Shown here: positions 6,528 to 12,549 of the stretch, one piece after another
Layout of the letters: each line of letters opens with the position of its first letter
How positions within the stretch are numbered: position 1 is the first letter of the stretch
Assembly (NCBI GenBank): GCA_026706395.1
Contig: JAPOYU010000157.1
Span: forward strand, 1-12,624
DNA: 12,624 nucleotides
Origin: Chloroflexota bacterium
GTDB taxonomy: Bacteria; Chloroflexota; Anaerolineae; Aggregatilineales; Phototrophicaceae
Reading direction: 5' to 3'
The notes under the pieces: model-generated
The model's input: the letters and a program-made list of their open reading frames with translations, nothing else
Told to the model about the DNA's origin: nothing
The model's database searches: none
Made by a program: the position numbers and the translations under genes

Positions 6528-7579
6528 TGCACTGTTGCTGTCTCTTCCAACGGCTGCGTGACAGTCCTTGGCGCCATCGTCGTTTCTCTTACAATGAGCT
6601 GTGGCTGTACAATGACTTGTCGCTGAAGCAGTTCCGGATTGGCAATGCGCTCGAATAACAGGTTTGTCGCCCGCGTACCCATCTCGTATTGCGGCTGGCG
6701 TATGGTGGTCAGGGCCGGGCGCATGAATCTGGCATCGGGTTCGTCGTCGTAGCCGATAATTGACAACTCCTCTGGTATCGAAATTCTGAGTTCCCAAGCT
6801 GCTCGCATAGCGCCAATTGCGAGTCGGTCGGTACGTGCTAGGATGGCGGAAGGCCGGTGCTTTCGCGTCAGAAGTTCCAGTCCGGCGTCATAGCCGCCTT
6901 TGGCGCTGAGATGGGTTTCGATTATCAAGTCTTCGTCGGTCTCAATCTGATGGTCCTCAAGCGCGCGGCGGAAACCGGTGACATGATCCGGATTGGTAGA
7001 GGCGTTGGGTATAGCAGTGATACAACCGATGCGGGTGTGACCCAACTGCAGCAGATGGACAGCGGCATCGTAGGTGCCTTGCTCGCGCTCAACTTCCAGC
7101 AGATCGGCTTTCACATCGGGCGCAAATCGATTGATCAGACAAATCGGCATTCCCGTTGCCTCAAGTTTCCTTATTGGTTCTTGGTGTTCCCAAGTCCAGG
7201 CTCCGGCGAAGATGACGCCCTTCATGTCCGACCGCTCCGCAAGTTCGTCGGCATGGATCATCTCCTTTTCCGGGTCGTCGCCGGAACTGTAGACTTGTAA
7301 AGTATGTCCTTTGTCAAAGCAGATAGACTGGATGCCCTGGATAAGGCTGTGGAAAAACGGGCTGCTGACGTTTGGGATCAAGACGGCGATATCATCTGTC
7401 GCACTGTACCGTGATCCCACCCGAATAGGTTGGTATTCCATTTCCGCGATAGCAGCGTCCACTCGCTTTCTCAGCTGGTCGCTGACGTTGACAGAGCCGC
7501 TTACGACGCGAGAGACGGTGGAAATGGACACGCCGGCCCGTCGCGCGACATCGGTCATCGTGATCGACTTTTTACGCAT
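6524..7579 (-). CDS. LacI-family transcriptional regulator
   Basis: This 351-residue regulator has an N-terminal helix-turn-helix (ITMTDVARRAGVSISTVSRV, residues about 6-25) followed by a periplasmic-binding-protein-like effector domain (from 'IAVLIPNVSSPFFHSLIQGI'; late signature 'IGYDDEPDARFMRPALTTIR'). It is expected to be a dimer that binds operators and releases or re-binds on sensing a sugar. The frame runs back to 7645, but ATG 7579 is chosen because AAGGA lies 5 bases before it and MRKKSITMTDVA matches the family's start. The hinge is unusual: 'YQPIRVGSRYSATDD' lacks the Asn of YxPN and has Tyr where the minor-groove Leu normally sits. It is the first gene of the minus-strand operon (ATGA overlap with sulfatase A) and divergent from the transporter, so it likely controls both units and itself. 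Confidence 0.93.
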   Translation of the reverse strand: MRKKSITMTDVARRAGVSISTVSRVVSGSVNVSDQLRKRVDAAIAEMEYQPIRVGSRYSATDDIAVLIPNVSSPFFHSLIQGIQSICFDKGHTLQVYSSGDDPEKEMIHADELAERSDMKGVIFAGAWTWEHQEPIRKLEATGMPICLINRFAPDVKADLLEVEREQGTYDAAVHLLQLGHTRIGCITAIPNASTNPDHVTGFRRALEDHQIETDEDLIIETHLSAKGGYDAGLELLTRKHRPSAILARTDRLAIGAMRAAWELRISIPEELSIIGYDDEPDARFMRPALTTIRQPQYEMGTRATNLLFERIANPELLQRQVIVQPQLIVRETTMAPRTVTQPLEETATVQ

Positions 7580-7641
7580 GTTGATCCTTGGTAAAAGCTC
7601 GCACTCATCGTTCCAGATTCTTGCATATTTTTCATAATCCT

Positions 7642-7652
7642 GCAAAATTTGC
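7642..7652. promoter_or_regulatory. Candidate LacI-type operator, GCAAAATTTGC
   Basis: This is a perfect palindrome of 5-bp arms around one central base (GCAAA-A-TTTGC), located between and overlapping the proposed -35 elements of the two divergent promoters. A second pair of arms, TTGCA (7621-7625) and TGCAA (7641-7645), lies in the same area. Unlike most LacI-family operators it has no central CpG and an odd length. That makes it weaker as a family match but consistent with the regulator's atypical hinge. Confidence 0.35.
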
Positions 7653-7673
7653 CGAACGAGATGAAGTGTGTTA

Positions 7674-7711
7674 GATTTCCCAGTGAGGCATAGAAATCAA
7701 AACTGGATTTC
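7674..7711. repeat. Three GATTTC/GAAATC half-sites in the transporter leader
   Basis: GATTTC occurs at 7674-7679 and 7706-7711, with its complement GAAATC at 7693-7698. The last two form a 6-bp inverted repeat with a 7-base loop, ending just before the GGAGAG ribosome site of the binding-protein gene. It could be a secondary operator or a small leader hairpin; chance cannot be excluded for 6-mers. Confidence 0.25.
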
Positions 7712-7723
7712 GGAGAGTAAGAA

Positions 7724-9001
7724 ATGTTGAGGAAAACTGCACTGCTAACATTGGTTCTGATTTTCGCATTAACGTCGTTTTCAGTTCCGGCATTTGCTCA
7801 AGACGAGGTCACCATCGACTTTTGGATCCCGGGAGGGCGCGGTCGCGATGAAGGCACGGCCGCAGTGATTGAGGCATTTGAGGCGCAGAACCCCAAAATC
7901 AAGGTCGAGTTGACGGCGATACCGTTCGGCGAATTCTTCGATTCACTGCAAGTGGCTTTCGCCGGCAACAGTCCGCCGGATGCCGCCTTGATCGATGGCG
8001 TCGGCGTTCAGAATTTGGCCTTTAACGGCGCGCTATTGCCGATAGAGGACATGTTCAGCGAAGAGGATGTTGACGACTTCATGTCTGATTTGATCGAGAT
8101 GGTGTCGCTCGATGGTGACATGTGTGGCGCGCCCTGGGCGAATGCCGCCGATGCCATGTACTACAACGTCGATATGTTTGAAGCCGCCGGAGTTGAAGCG
8201 CCGAAGACGCTGGACGAAGTCTGGACCTGGGCGGAATTCGTTGAGAATGTGAACACGGTGCGGGCGCATCAAGCGGAAATGGGCAATGAGGTTTGGGGCA
8301 TGATGGGCTTCAACAACCCCTTGAGCGGCGCCTTCTTCACCTGGACGATCATCCGCAGCGCTAGCAGCCCGGGCGAGCCGCTTTGGGAAACGATCGCGCC
8401 GGATTTGTCCACATTTGCTGGTTATATCGATACGCCTGAAGCGATGGAAGCCTACACATTCTATCAGAGCCTGTATACCGATGGCTTCATCCCCAAAGAC
8501 AATATCCCCGATGCCTTCCCCAATGGCTTGACGGCGACATTCTTCGCCATTCCGCCGACTGGCACGGTTCTGGCGCGCAACTTCCCCGAATTGAATTGGG
8601 ATGTCATGCCGATGCCCTACATCAAGACGCCGATCACCCACACCGGTTCCTTCGCGCCCGGTGTTGCCGCCAAAAGCGATAATCCCGAAGAGGCGAAAGC
8701 CTTTGTCAAGTTCTTCACCAGCCAGGAAGGCTACGCCATTTATCACAATGTCACCAAGGTCGTGCCCGGACGCAAGTCGATGCAAGCGCAATTGCCTGAC
8801 TTCCAGGAAGGCTTTCTGGCGCTGCTCTTTGATGAGATGGTGGAGTGGGGCGTCGCGCGGCCCGGCGGCCCGGCGCATACGATCTTTAATCGCATCATCG
8901 CGAGCGACATGATGATCAATATCGCTTTGGGCGGCGATATCGAAGAAGAAGTCGCTAACGCGATCCTGGAAGCCGACGCGCAGCTCATGCAGTTCAGGTA
9001 A
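7724..9001 (+). CDS. Extracellular sugar-binding protein of an ABC importer (family 1, CUT1 type)
   Basis: This 425-residue solute-binding protein would capture a sugar outside the membrane and deliver it to the two permeases downstream. An N-terminal signal peptide is clear: MLRK, a hydrophobic core (about residues 5-21), then PAFA before Q26, leaving a mature protein of about 400 residues. No lipobox Cys is present, so it is not a classical lipoprotein. The mature start (VTIDFWIPGG, then AVIEAFEAQNPKIKVELTAI and PPDAALIDG) is typical of bacterial extracellular solute-binding protein family 1. The later 'YYNVDMFEAAGVEAPKTLDE' and 'FVKFFTSQEGYAIY' segments are also family hallmarks. GGAGAG lies 6 bases before the ATG. 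It is first gene of the plus-strand operon, facing the LacI-type regulator. The ligand cannot be read from sequence; the three sulfatase-like neighbours suggest a sulfated or esterified sugar. Confidence 0.93.
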   Translation: MLRKTALLTLVLIFALTSFSVPAFAQDEVTIDFWIPGGRGRDEGTAAVIEAFEAQNPKIKVELTAIPFGEFFDSLQVAFAGNSPPDAALIDGVGVQNLAFNGALLPIEDMFSEEDVDDFMSDLIEMVSLDGDMCGAPWANAADAMYYNVDMFEAAGVEAPKTLDEVWTWAEFVENVNTVRAHQAEMGNEVWGMMGFNNPLSGAFFTWTIIRSASSPGEPLWETIAPDLSTFAGYIDTPEAMEAYTFYQSLYTDGFIPKDNIPDAFPNGLTATFFAIPPTGTVLARNFPELNWDVMPMPYIKTPITHTGSFAPGVAAKSDNPEEAKAFVKFFTSQEGYAIYHNVTKVVPGRKSMQAQLPDFQEGFLALLFDEMVEWGVARPGGPAHTIFNRIIASDMMINIALGGDIEEEVANAILEADAQLMQFR

Positions 9002-9023
9002 GGCGCATCCGGGATAGATGTAT

Positions 9024-9064
9024 CTTCCTTTCCCGCCTGTCTTCACCGGCAGCGGGGAAGGAGG
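9024..9064 (+). promoter_or_regulatory. Intercistronic hairpin covering the permease 1 ribosome site
   Basis: C9024-C9036 pairs with G9052-G9064 over 13 consecutive positions (11 Watson-Crick, two G-U), with a 15-base loop. The 3' arm contains GGGGAAGGAGG, the ribosome site of permease 1 (ATG 9075). The stem lies between the binding-protein stop (9001) and the permease start and has no following T-tract, so it is not a normal terminator. Likely effects are protection of the upstream binding-protein mRNA from 3' decay and lowered permease translation, both giving excess binding protein. It might instead be a dispersed genomic repeat. Confidence 0.6.
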
Positions 9065-9074
9065 TTTTCCAAAT

Positions 9075-9968
9075 ATGGCACAGCTGATCTCCAAAAGCGG
9101 CAAGGCGCAACGCTATCGGGCGGCGTTTTTCCTATCCTTGCCCGCGTTGATCGGCTTGTTCCTGTTTCATTATTGGCCCATTGCCGAGACTGTTCGGCTG
9201 AGCTTCACCGATTACAAGGTCTTTACGGGTGAATTCACCTTCACTGGCCTCAAGAATTACGATATCGCCCTTAACGATCCGCTCCTATTCCTGTCGTTGA
9301 AGAACACGGCGCTCTTCTTCTTGATAAAGGTACCGCTTCAAATGGTGCTGGGTTTGTGCTTGGCTATGTTGATTGCCAAGCCCGGACGCGACTCGACTCT
9401 GTTACGCACCCTGATTCTCTTCCCAGCGGTCACATCCATGGTGGTGGCGTCGATCGTCTGGGGCATGATGTTCCACTCTGATATTGGCATCGTCAACGGC
9501 GTGCTGGAATCTTTCGGATTGCCGGCGCAGGGATTCTTGCGCGACAAGAATCAAGCGCTGCCCGCGTTAGCGTCAATCACGATTTGGAAAGATGTCGGCT
9601 TGAGCATGATCTTTTATCTAGCTGGCTTGCTGGCGATTCCATCGGTCTACTACGAGGCGGCGCGGATAGATGGCGCCGGGCGTTGGGAGATTTTCCGGTA
9701 CATTACACTGCCGCTGCTTAATCGTACGCACGCCTTTGTGTTGGTGACGAGCACTATCGCCGCTTTCAAGATCTTCGTGCCGGTCGAAGTCTTGACCGAT
9801 GGCGGACCATCCAACGCGACACGCGTGATCGTGCATTACATTTTTCATCTCGCCTTCCGCTTCAATCGCTTCAGTTACGCAACGGCGCTCTCTGTCATCC
9901 TGGCGATAATCTTGATCGCCATCAGCATCTTCCAGCTGCGCATCACCCGGGATGCGGAAAATGAGTGA
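9075..9968 (+). CDS. ABC sugar importer permease 1 (MalF/UgpA-like, CUT1)
   Basis: This inner-membrane permease has 297 residues from ATG 9075. The frame extends to 9018, but the extra 19 codons are the hairpin and ribosome-site sequence, and GGAAGGAGG sits about 10 bases before ATG 9075. About six membrane helices are visible, roughly at residues 16-37, 78-100, 110-131, 162-187, 217-238 and 268-288. The cytoplasmic EAA loop, which docks the ABC ATPase, is EAARIDGAGRWEIFRYITLP (194-213) and matches the consensus EAAxxDGAxxxxxFxxIxLP. The segment 'EVLTDGGPSNATRVIVHYIF' is characteristic of MalF-like CUT1 permeases. Together with permease 2 it forms the heterodimeric channel. No ATPase is encoded in this window, so a shared MsmK-type ATPase encoded elsewhere is presumably used. 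Its last 8 bases overlap the preferred start of permease 2. Confidence 0.93.
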   Translation: MAQLISKSGKAQRYRAAFFLSLPALIGLFLFHYWPIAETVRLSFTDYKVFTGEFTFTGLKNYDIALNDPLLFLSLKNTALFFLIKVPLQMVLGLCLAMLIAKPGRDSTLLRTLILFPAVTSMVVASIVWGMMFHSDIGIVNGVLESFGLPAQGFLRDKNQALPALASITIWKDVGLSMIFYLAGLLAIPSVYYEAARIDGAGRWEIFRYITLPLLNRTHAFVLVTSTIAAFKIFVPVEVLTDGGPSNATRVIVHYIFHLAFRFNRFSYATALSVILAIILIAISIFQLRITRDAENE

Positions 9969-10833
9969 GCTGCGCCAACCCGGGATGTCGCTGGCAGCCC
10001 TCACGTTCTCTGTCGGGTCACTGTGGCGCGTCGTGATCTATCTGGTCATCGTCGTCGCCTTTGCCACACCATACTTGTGGATCGTCGGCTCGACTTTCAA
10101 ATCGCGCCAAGACCTTTTTGATGATCTCTACCCGGTGTCACTCCGCACTTTTGTGCCAAGCAACCCGACGCTGGAGAATCTCATCACGCTCTTCAGCGAG
10201 ACGAATTTCGCTCAAGCCGTCCTTAACAGCGTTGTGGTAGCGGCGATGTCGGTCACCTTCGCGGTTACGATCAACAGCATGATCGCATTTGTATTAGCAT
10301 GGCTCAAGTTCCCGGGTCGACGCCTGCTTTTTATCGTGATCCTGGCGACATTGACCATCGCTTTTGAAGCCAAGCTGATTCCGCTTTTCCTGACGATGCA
10401 ACAGCTGCATATCGATAACACGCTCCCTTCGATTTTCCTGCCCTGGATTACCGACGCCTTTATCATCTTTCTCTTGCGCCAGCATTTCGCCGAGCTGCCG
10501 CAGGACCTGTATGACGCCGCTATCATCGATGGCTGCTCCTTCTTCCGCATGTATTGGCAGGTGATGCTTCCCAATATCGTGCCGGCGTTGGTCAGCGCCG
10601 GGTTTATTAAGTTTATATTCTCATGGGATTCGTTCATTTGGCCCTCCATCGTGATCACCGATGAATCAAAGACTGTCATCACCGTCGCTTTGGCCAAAAT
10701 GTTCAGCGACGAATATATCCTCTGGGAATTGGTCTTCGCCGGCTCGTTCGTCGCCACCATCCCGGTGGTCGTCATTTTCATCTTTCTGCAGCGCTTCTAT
10801 GTGCAAGGTTTTGTGCGTTCCGGACTGAAATAG
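9961..10833 (+). CDS. ABC sugar importer permease 2 (MalG/UgpE-like, CUT1)
   Basis: This inner-membrane permease has 290 residues from ATG 9961, which overlaps the end of permease 1 by 8 bases (ATGAGTGA). An in-frame ATG at 9952 would add three residues. Membrane helices are visible around residues 22-43, 88-113, 122-144, 154-173, 205-228 and 257-276. The ATPase-docking loop is DAAIIDGCSFFRMYWQVMLP (185-204), a normal EAA variant with Asp in first place. The N-terminal 'ATPYLWIVGSTFKSRQDLF' and 'FVPSNPTLENLITLFSETNF' are typical of MalG-like proteins. It pairs with permease 1 and is followed after 14 bases by the sulfatase-like gene, so all four plus-strand genes appear to be one operon. Confidence 0.93.
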   Translation: MSELRQPGMSLAALTFSVGSLWRVVIYLVIVVAFATPYLWIVGSTFKSRQDLFDDLYPVSLRTFVPSNPTLENLITLFSETNFAQAVLNSVVVAAMSVTFAVTINSMIAFVLAWLKFPGRRLLFIVILATLTIAFEAKLIPLFLTMQQLHIDNTLPSIFLPWITDAFIIFLLRQHFAELPQDLYDAAIIDGCSFFRMYWQVMLPNIVPALVSAGFIKFIFSWDSFIWPSIVITDESKTVITVALAKMFSDEYILWELVFAGSFVATIPVVVIFIFLQRFYVQGFVRSGLK

Positions 10834-10847
10834 GGAGACAGAGCGAG

Positions 10848-12215
10848 ATGAATATCATAGTAGTTGTGTCGGATACCTTTCGCCGGGATCATTTGCCCTG
10901 TTATGGCGCTTCCGATACCAATACGCCCAACCTCGATCGTTTTGCCGAACGCGCGCTGATCTTCGAGGATTGCTACGCCGCATCCTTCCCCACCGTTCCT
11001 GCGCGCGCCGACCTGATGACCGGGCGCTATACCTTCACCTATTTGCCCTGGGCGCCCCTGCCGCAAGACGAGGTGACGCTGGCGGATCTGATCAGCGCGT
11101 CCGGCTATAACACGGCGGCCATCGCCGATACACCTTTCCTGGCGCGCCGCGGCTACGGGCAGGAGCGCGGCTTCAAAGAGTTCATCTACGTGCGCGGTCA
11201 GCTGCATGGGACGGAAAGGGAGTATCGTCAGCAGCAACGTCAAGTGTCAGAAATTGAGGGTTACTGTGCGCCGAAGACATTTGCCGAAGCGGCCGACTGG
11301 TTGGAACGTCACCACGAGAGCCCCTTCTTCCTCTATATCGACACTTGGGATCCGCATGAGCCATGGGATCCGCCGGCCTACTATGTGAAACCCTACTTGC
11401 CTGACTACAATCACGAGGTGATTGCGCCCACCTATTACGATTATGGGGCGGATGGCGTCACTGAAAGCGACCTGGTGATCGCTCGCGCCTGTTACAAAGG
11501 CGAAATCGCGATGGTCGATCACTGGTTTGGATATCTGATGGAACGTGTGCGGGTGCTGAACCTGCTGGACGACACTGCGATCTTCTTCCTTTCCGACCAC
11601 GGTTTTTATTTCGGTGAGCACGGTTTATTCGGAAAACGGCGCTTTCGCTGGCCCGATGGCAGCGGTTTCGACGAGGGCTTCGCTAAAGGCATGACCGTGC
11701 ATCAGCGACAGGTACACCGGTCACCCTTGCACAATGAGCTGACACAGGTACCACTCTTGGTCTATCTGCCGGGAATGGAAAGCCGGCGGGTACCGGGCCT
11801 GCTTTCATTGCCCGATTTGATGCCGACTGTGTTGGATTTGCTTGATATTCCGCTTTCGGCCCGAATCCAGGCGAAGTCAGCGCTGCCACTGATAGACGGT
11901 GAAACCATCCATGACCTGATCGTGACGAGCGCGCCCTTTGAAGAGGTGGGGGAGTTATCAAAGACGGTGGATGGGCAGAATCGGGTAGTGGTGGAGATAT
12001 CACCGAGCTCGATCACTGACGGCGAGTGGGACCTGCTGTACGCGATCGAAGGGCAGAAGATAGAGCTTTATCGGTCCAAGAAAGACGTTGGCCATCAGCG
12101 TGACTTGAGTGATAAGTACACCGAGGTCATCGAGGCATTGCACGGCCAATACGTGGAATGGCTGATCGCAAATAATGCACCCGAGCAGCATCTGAAGCCA
12201 CGAATGCAAATTTAG
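10848..12215 (+). CDS. Sulfatase-like hydrolase C (alkaline phosphatase superfamily) with Thr in place of Cys/Ser
   Basis: This 455-residue member of the sulfatase/alkaline phosphatase superfamily is encoded last in the transporter operon, with GGGAGA about 9 bases before its ATG. The start MNIIVVVSDTFRRDHLPCYG and 'TPNLDRFAERALIFEDCYA' are standard sulfatase N-terminal elements, and D250-H251 (FLSDHGFYFGEHGLFGKR) is the second metal site. At the active-site motif the protein reads T49-V50-P51-A52-R53 (SFPTVPARADLMTGR), with Thr where Cys or Ser would be made into formylglycine, and S-D9-T10 at the first metal position. Thr is a direct nucleophile in related phosphodiesterases and pyrophosphatases. 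The enzyme may therefore be a phosphoesterase, phosphodiesterase or another esterase rather than a sulfatase. It has no signal peptide. Substrate is unknown, but it should be linked to what the transporter imports. Confidence 0.88.
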   Translation: MNIIVVVSDTFRRDHLPCYGASDTNTPNLDRFAERALIFEDCYAASFPTVPARADLMTGRYTFTYLPWAPLPQDEVTLADLISASGYNTAAIADTPFLARRGYGQERGFKEFIYVRGQLHGTEREYRQQQRQVSEIEGYCAPKTFAEAADWLERHHESPFFLYIDTWDPHEPWDPPAYYVKPYLPDYNHEVIAPTYYDYGADGVTESDLVIARACYKGEIAMVDHWFGYLMERVRVLNLLDDTAIFFLSDHGFYFGEHGLFGKRRFRWPDGSGFDEGFAKGMTVHQRQVHRSPLHNELTQVPLLVYLPGMESRRVPGLLSLPDLMPTVLDLLDIPLSARIQAKSALPLIDGETIHDLIVTSAPFEEVGELSKTVDGQNRVVVEISPSSITDGEWDLLYAIEGQKIELYRSKKDVGHQRDLSDKYTEVIEALHGQYVEWLIANNAPEQHLKPRMQI

Positions 12216-12491
12216 CGGATAATAGAATACTTCCATTCCGTACAAATAGGCGTGAAGTTTACCAGCGCTGATCGCTGCACAGTGTTTGTCTCGCTGCCGA
12301 AGATTATGACGCCGGCGACGATGGATAGTTCCTCTGCCTTACCTCCACCGACCAGTCACATCACAGTACATAAAGTATCCTCTACTTTCTATTCTGCGTG
12401 GCCTGTTGAGCGAGTCCAATCCTTCCAAAAAGTTACTGTCCAGAACCGCACAGATAAACTCGCCCTGTCCAATAGAAGGCTCCGGAACCGC

Positions 12492-12514
12492 GACACAATA
12501 AAGTGTCTTATTGT
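12492..12514. repeat. Two overlapping inverted repeats upstream of the last gene
   Basis: GACAC (12492-12496) pairs with GTGTC (12503-12507). ACAATAA (12495-12501) pairs with TTATTGT (12508-12514). Both pairs are perfect and mutually exclusive as hairpins. The second arm runs into the proposed -35 hexamer at 12511-12516. As duplex DNA they could be an operator for a regulator of the downstream gene. Confidence 0.4.
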
Positions 12515-12538
12515 CATCATTATACGACAGTTTATGCT
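12511..12538 (+). promoter_or_regulatory. Candidate promoter of the right-end gene
   Basis: TTGTCA (12511-12516, 5/6 to consensus) and TATGCT (12533-12538, 4/6) are separated by 16 bases. Transcription would start around 12545, only a few bases before the ATG at 12550. No ribosome site is visible in GCTAGACTATTTCC before it, so the mRNA may be nearly leaderless. Confidence 0.45.
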
Positions 12539-12549
12539 AGACTATTTCC

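Larger units (their letters stand above)
7580..7723. promoter_or_regulatory. Divergent control region between regulator and transporter operons
   Basis: Towards the transporter, TTGCCG (7649-7654) and TAGATT (7672-7677) are spaced by 17 bases, each 4/6 to consensus, giving a leader of about 40 bases before GGAGAG and the ATG at 7724. Towards the regulator, TTGCAG (complement of 7640-7645) and AAGAAT (complement of 7617-7622) are spaced by 17 bases, giving a leader of about 30 bases. The two -35 elements lie only 3 bases apart, flanking and overlapping the palindrome at 7642-7652, so one bound repressor could block both directions. Hexamers were matched by eye. Confidence 0.45.
12216..12549. 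other. Intergenic spacer, lower GC, with a start-less open frame on the minus strand
   Basis: No gene with a usable start was found. On the minus strand, 12536-12339 is open for 65 codons and reads like protein (VPEPSIGQGEFICAVLDSNF, then LEGLDSLNRPRRI and GYFMYCDVTGRWR). It has no ATG, GTG or TTG at its head (only a CTG), so it could be a gene remnant or chance. No T-tract terminator was seen after the sulfatase-like gene; CGGA/TCCG arms at about 12213-12240 are too weak. The last ~60 bases form a promoter region, listed separately. Confidence 0.35.

Noticed and set aside
6528..6797. 90-codon N-terminal extension of sulfatase A.
   Set aside because: It lies inside the regulator gene in another frame, has no sulfatase or signal-peptide character, and ATG 6527 gives the standard family start with an ATGA overlap.
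7580..7645. 22-residue N-terminal extension of the LacI-type regulator.
   Set aside because: The AAGGA ribosome site and family alignment favour ATG 7579; the extension would run through the proposed regulator promoter.
9018..9074. 19-residue extension of permease 1 starting at ATG 9018.
   Set aside because: It would translate the hairpin and ribosome site; a strong ribosome site precedes ATG 9075.
8033..9103. Long (356-codon) minus-strand frame opposite the binding-protein gene.
   Set aside because: It is the antisense shadow of a clearly real gene; composition is His/Arg/Asp-rich with no domain.
12213..12240. Possible terminator after the sulfatase-like gene C.
   Set aside because: Only 4-bp arms (CGGA/TCCG) and no T-tract.
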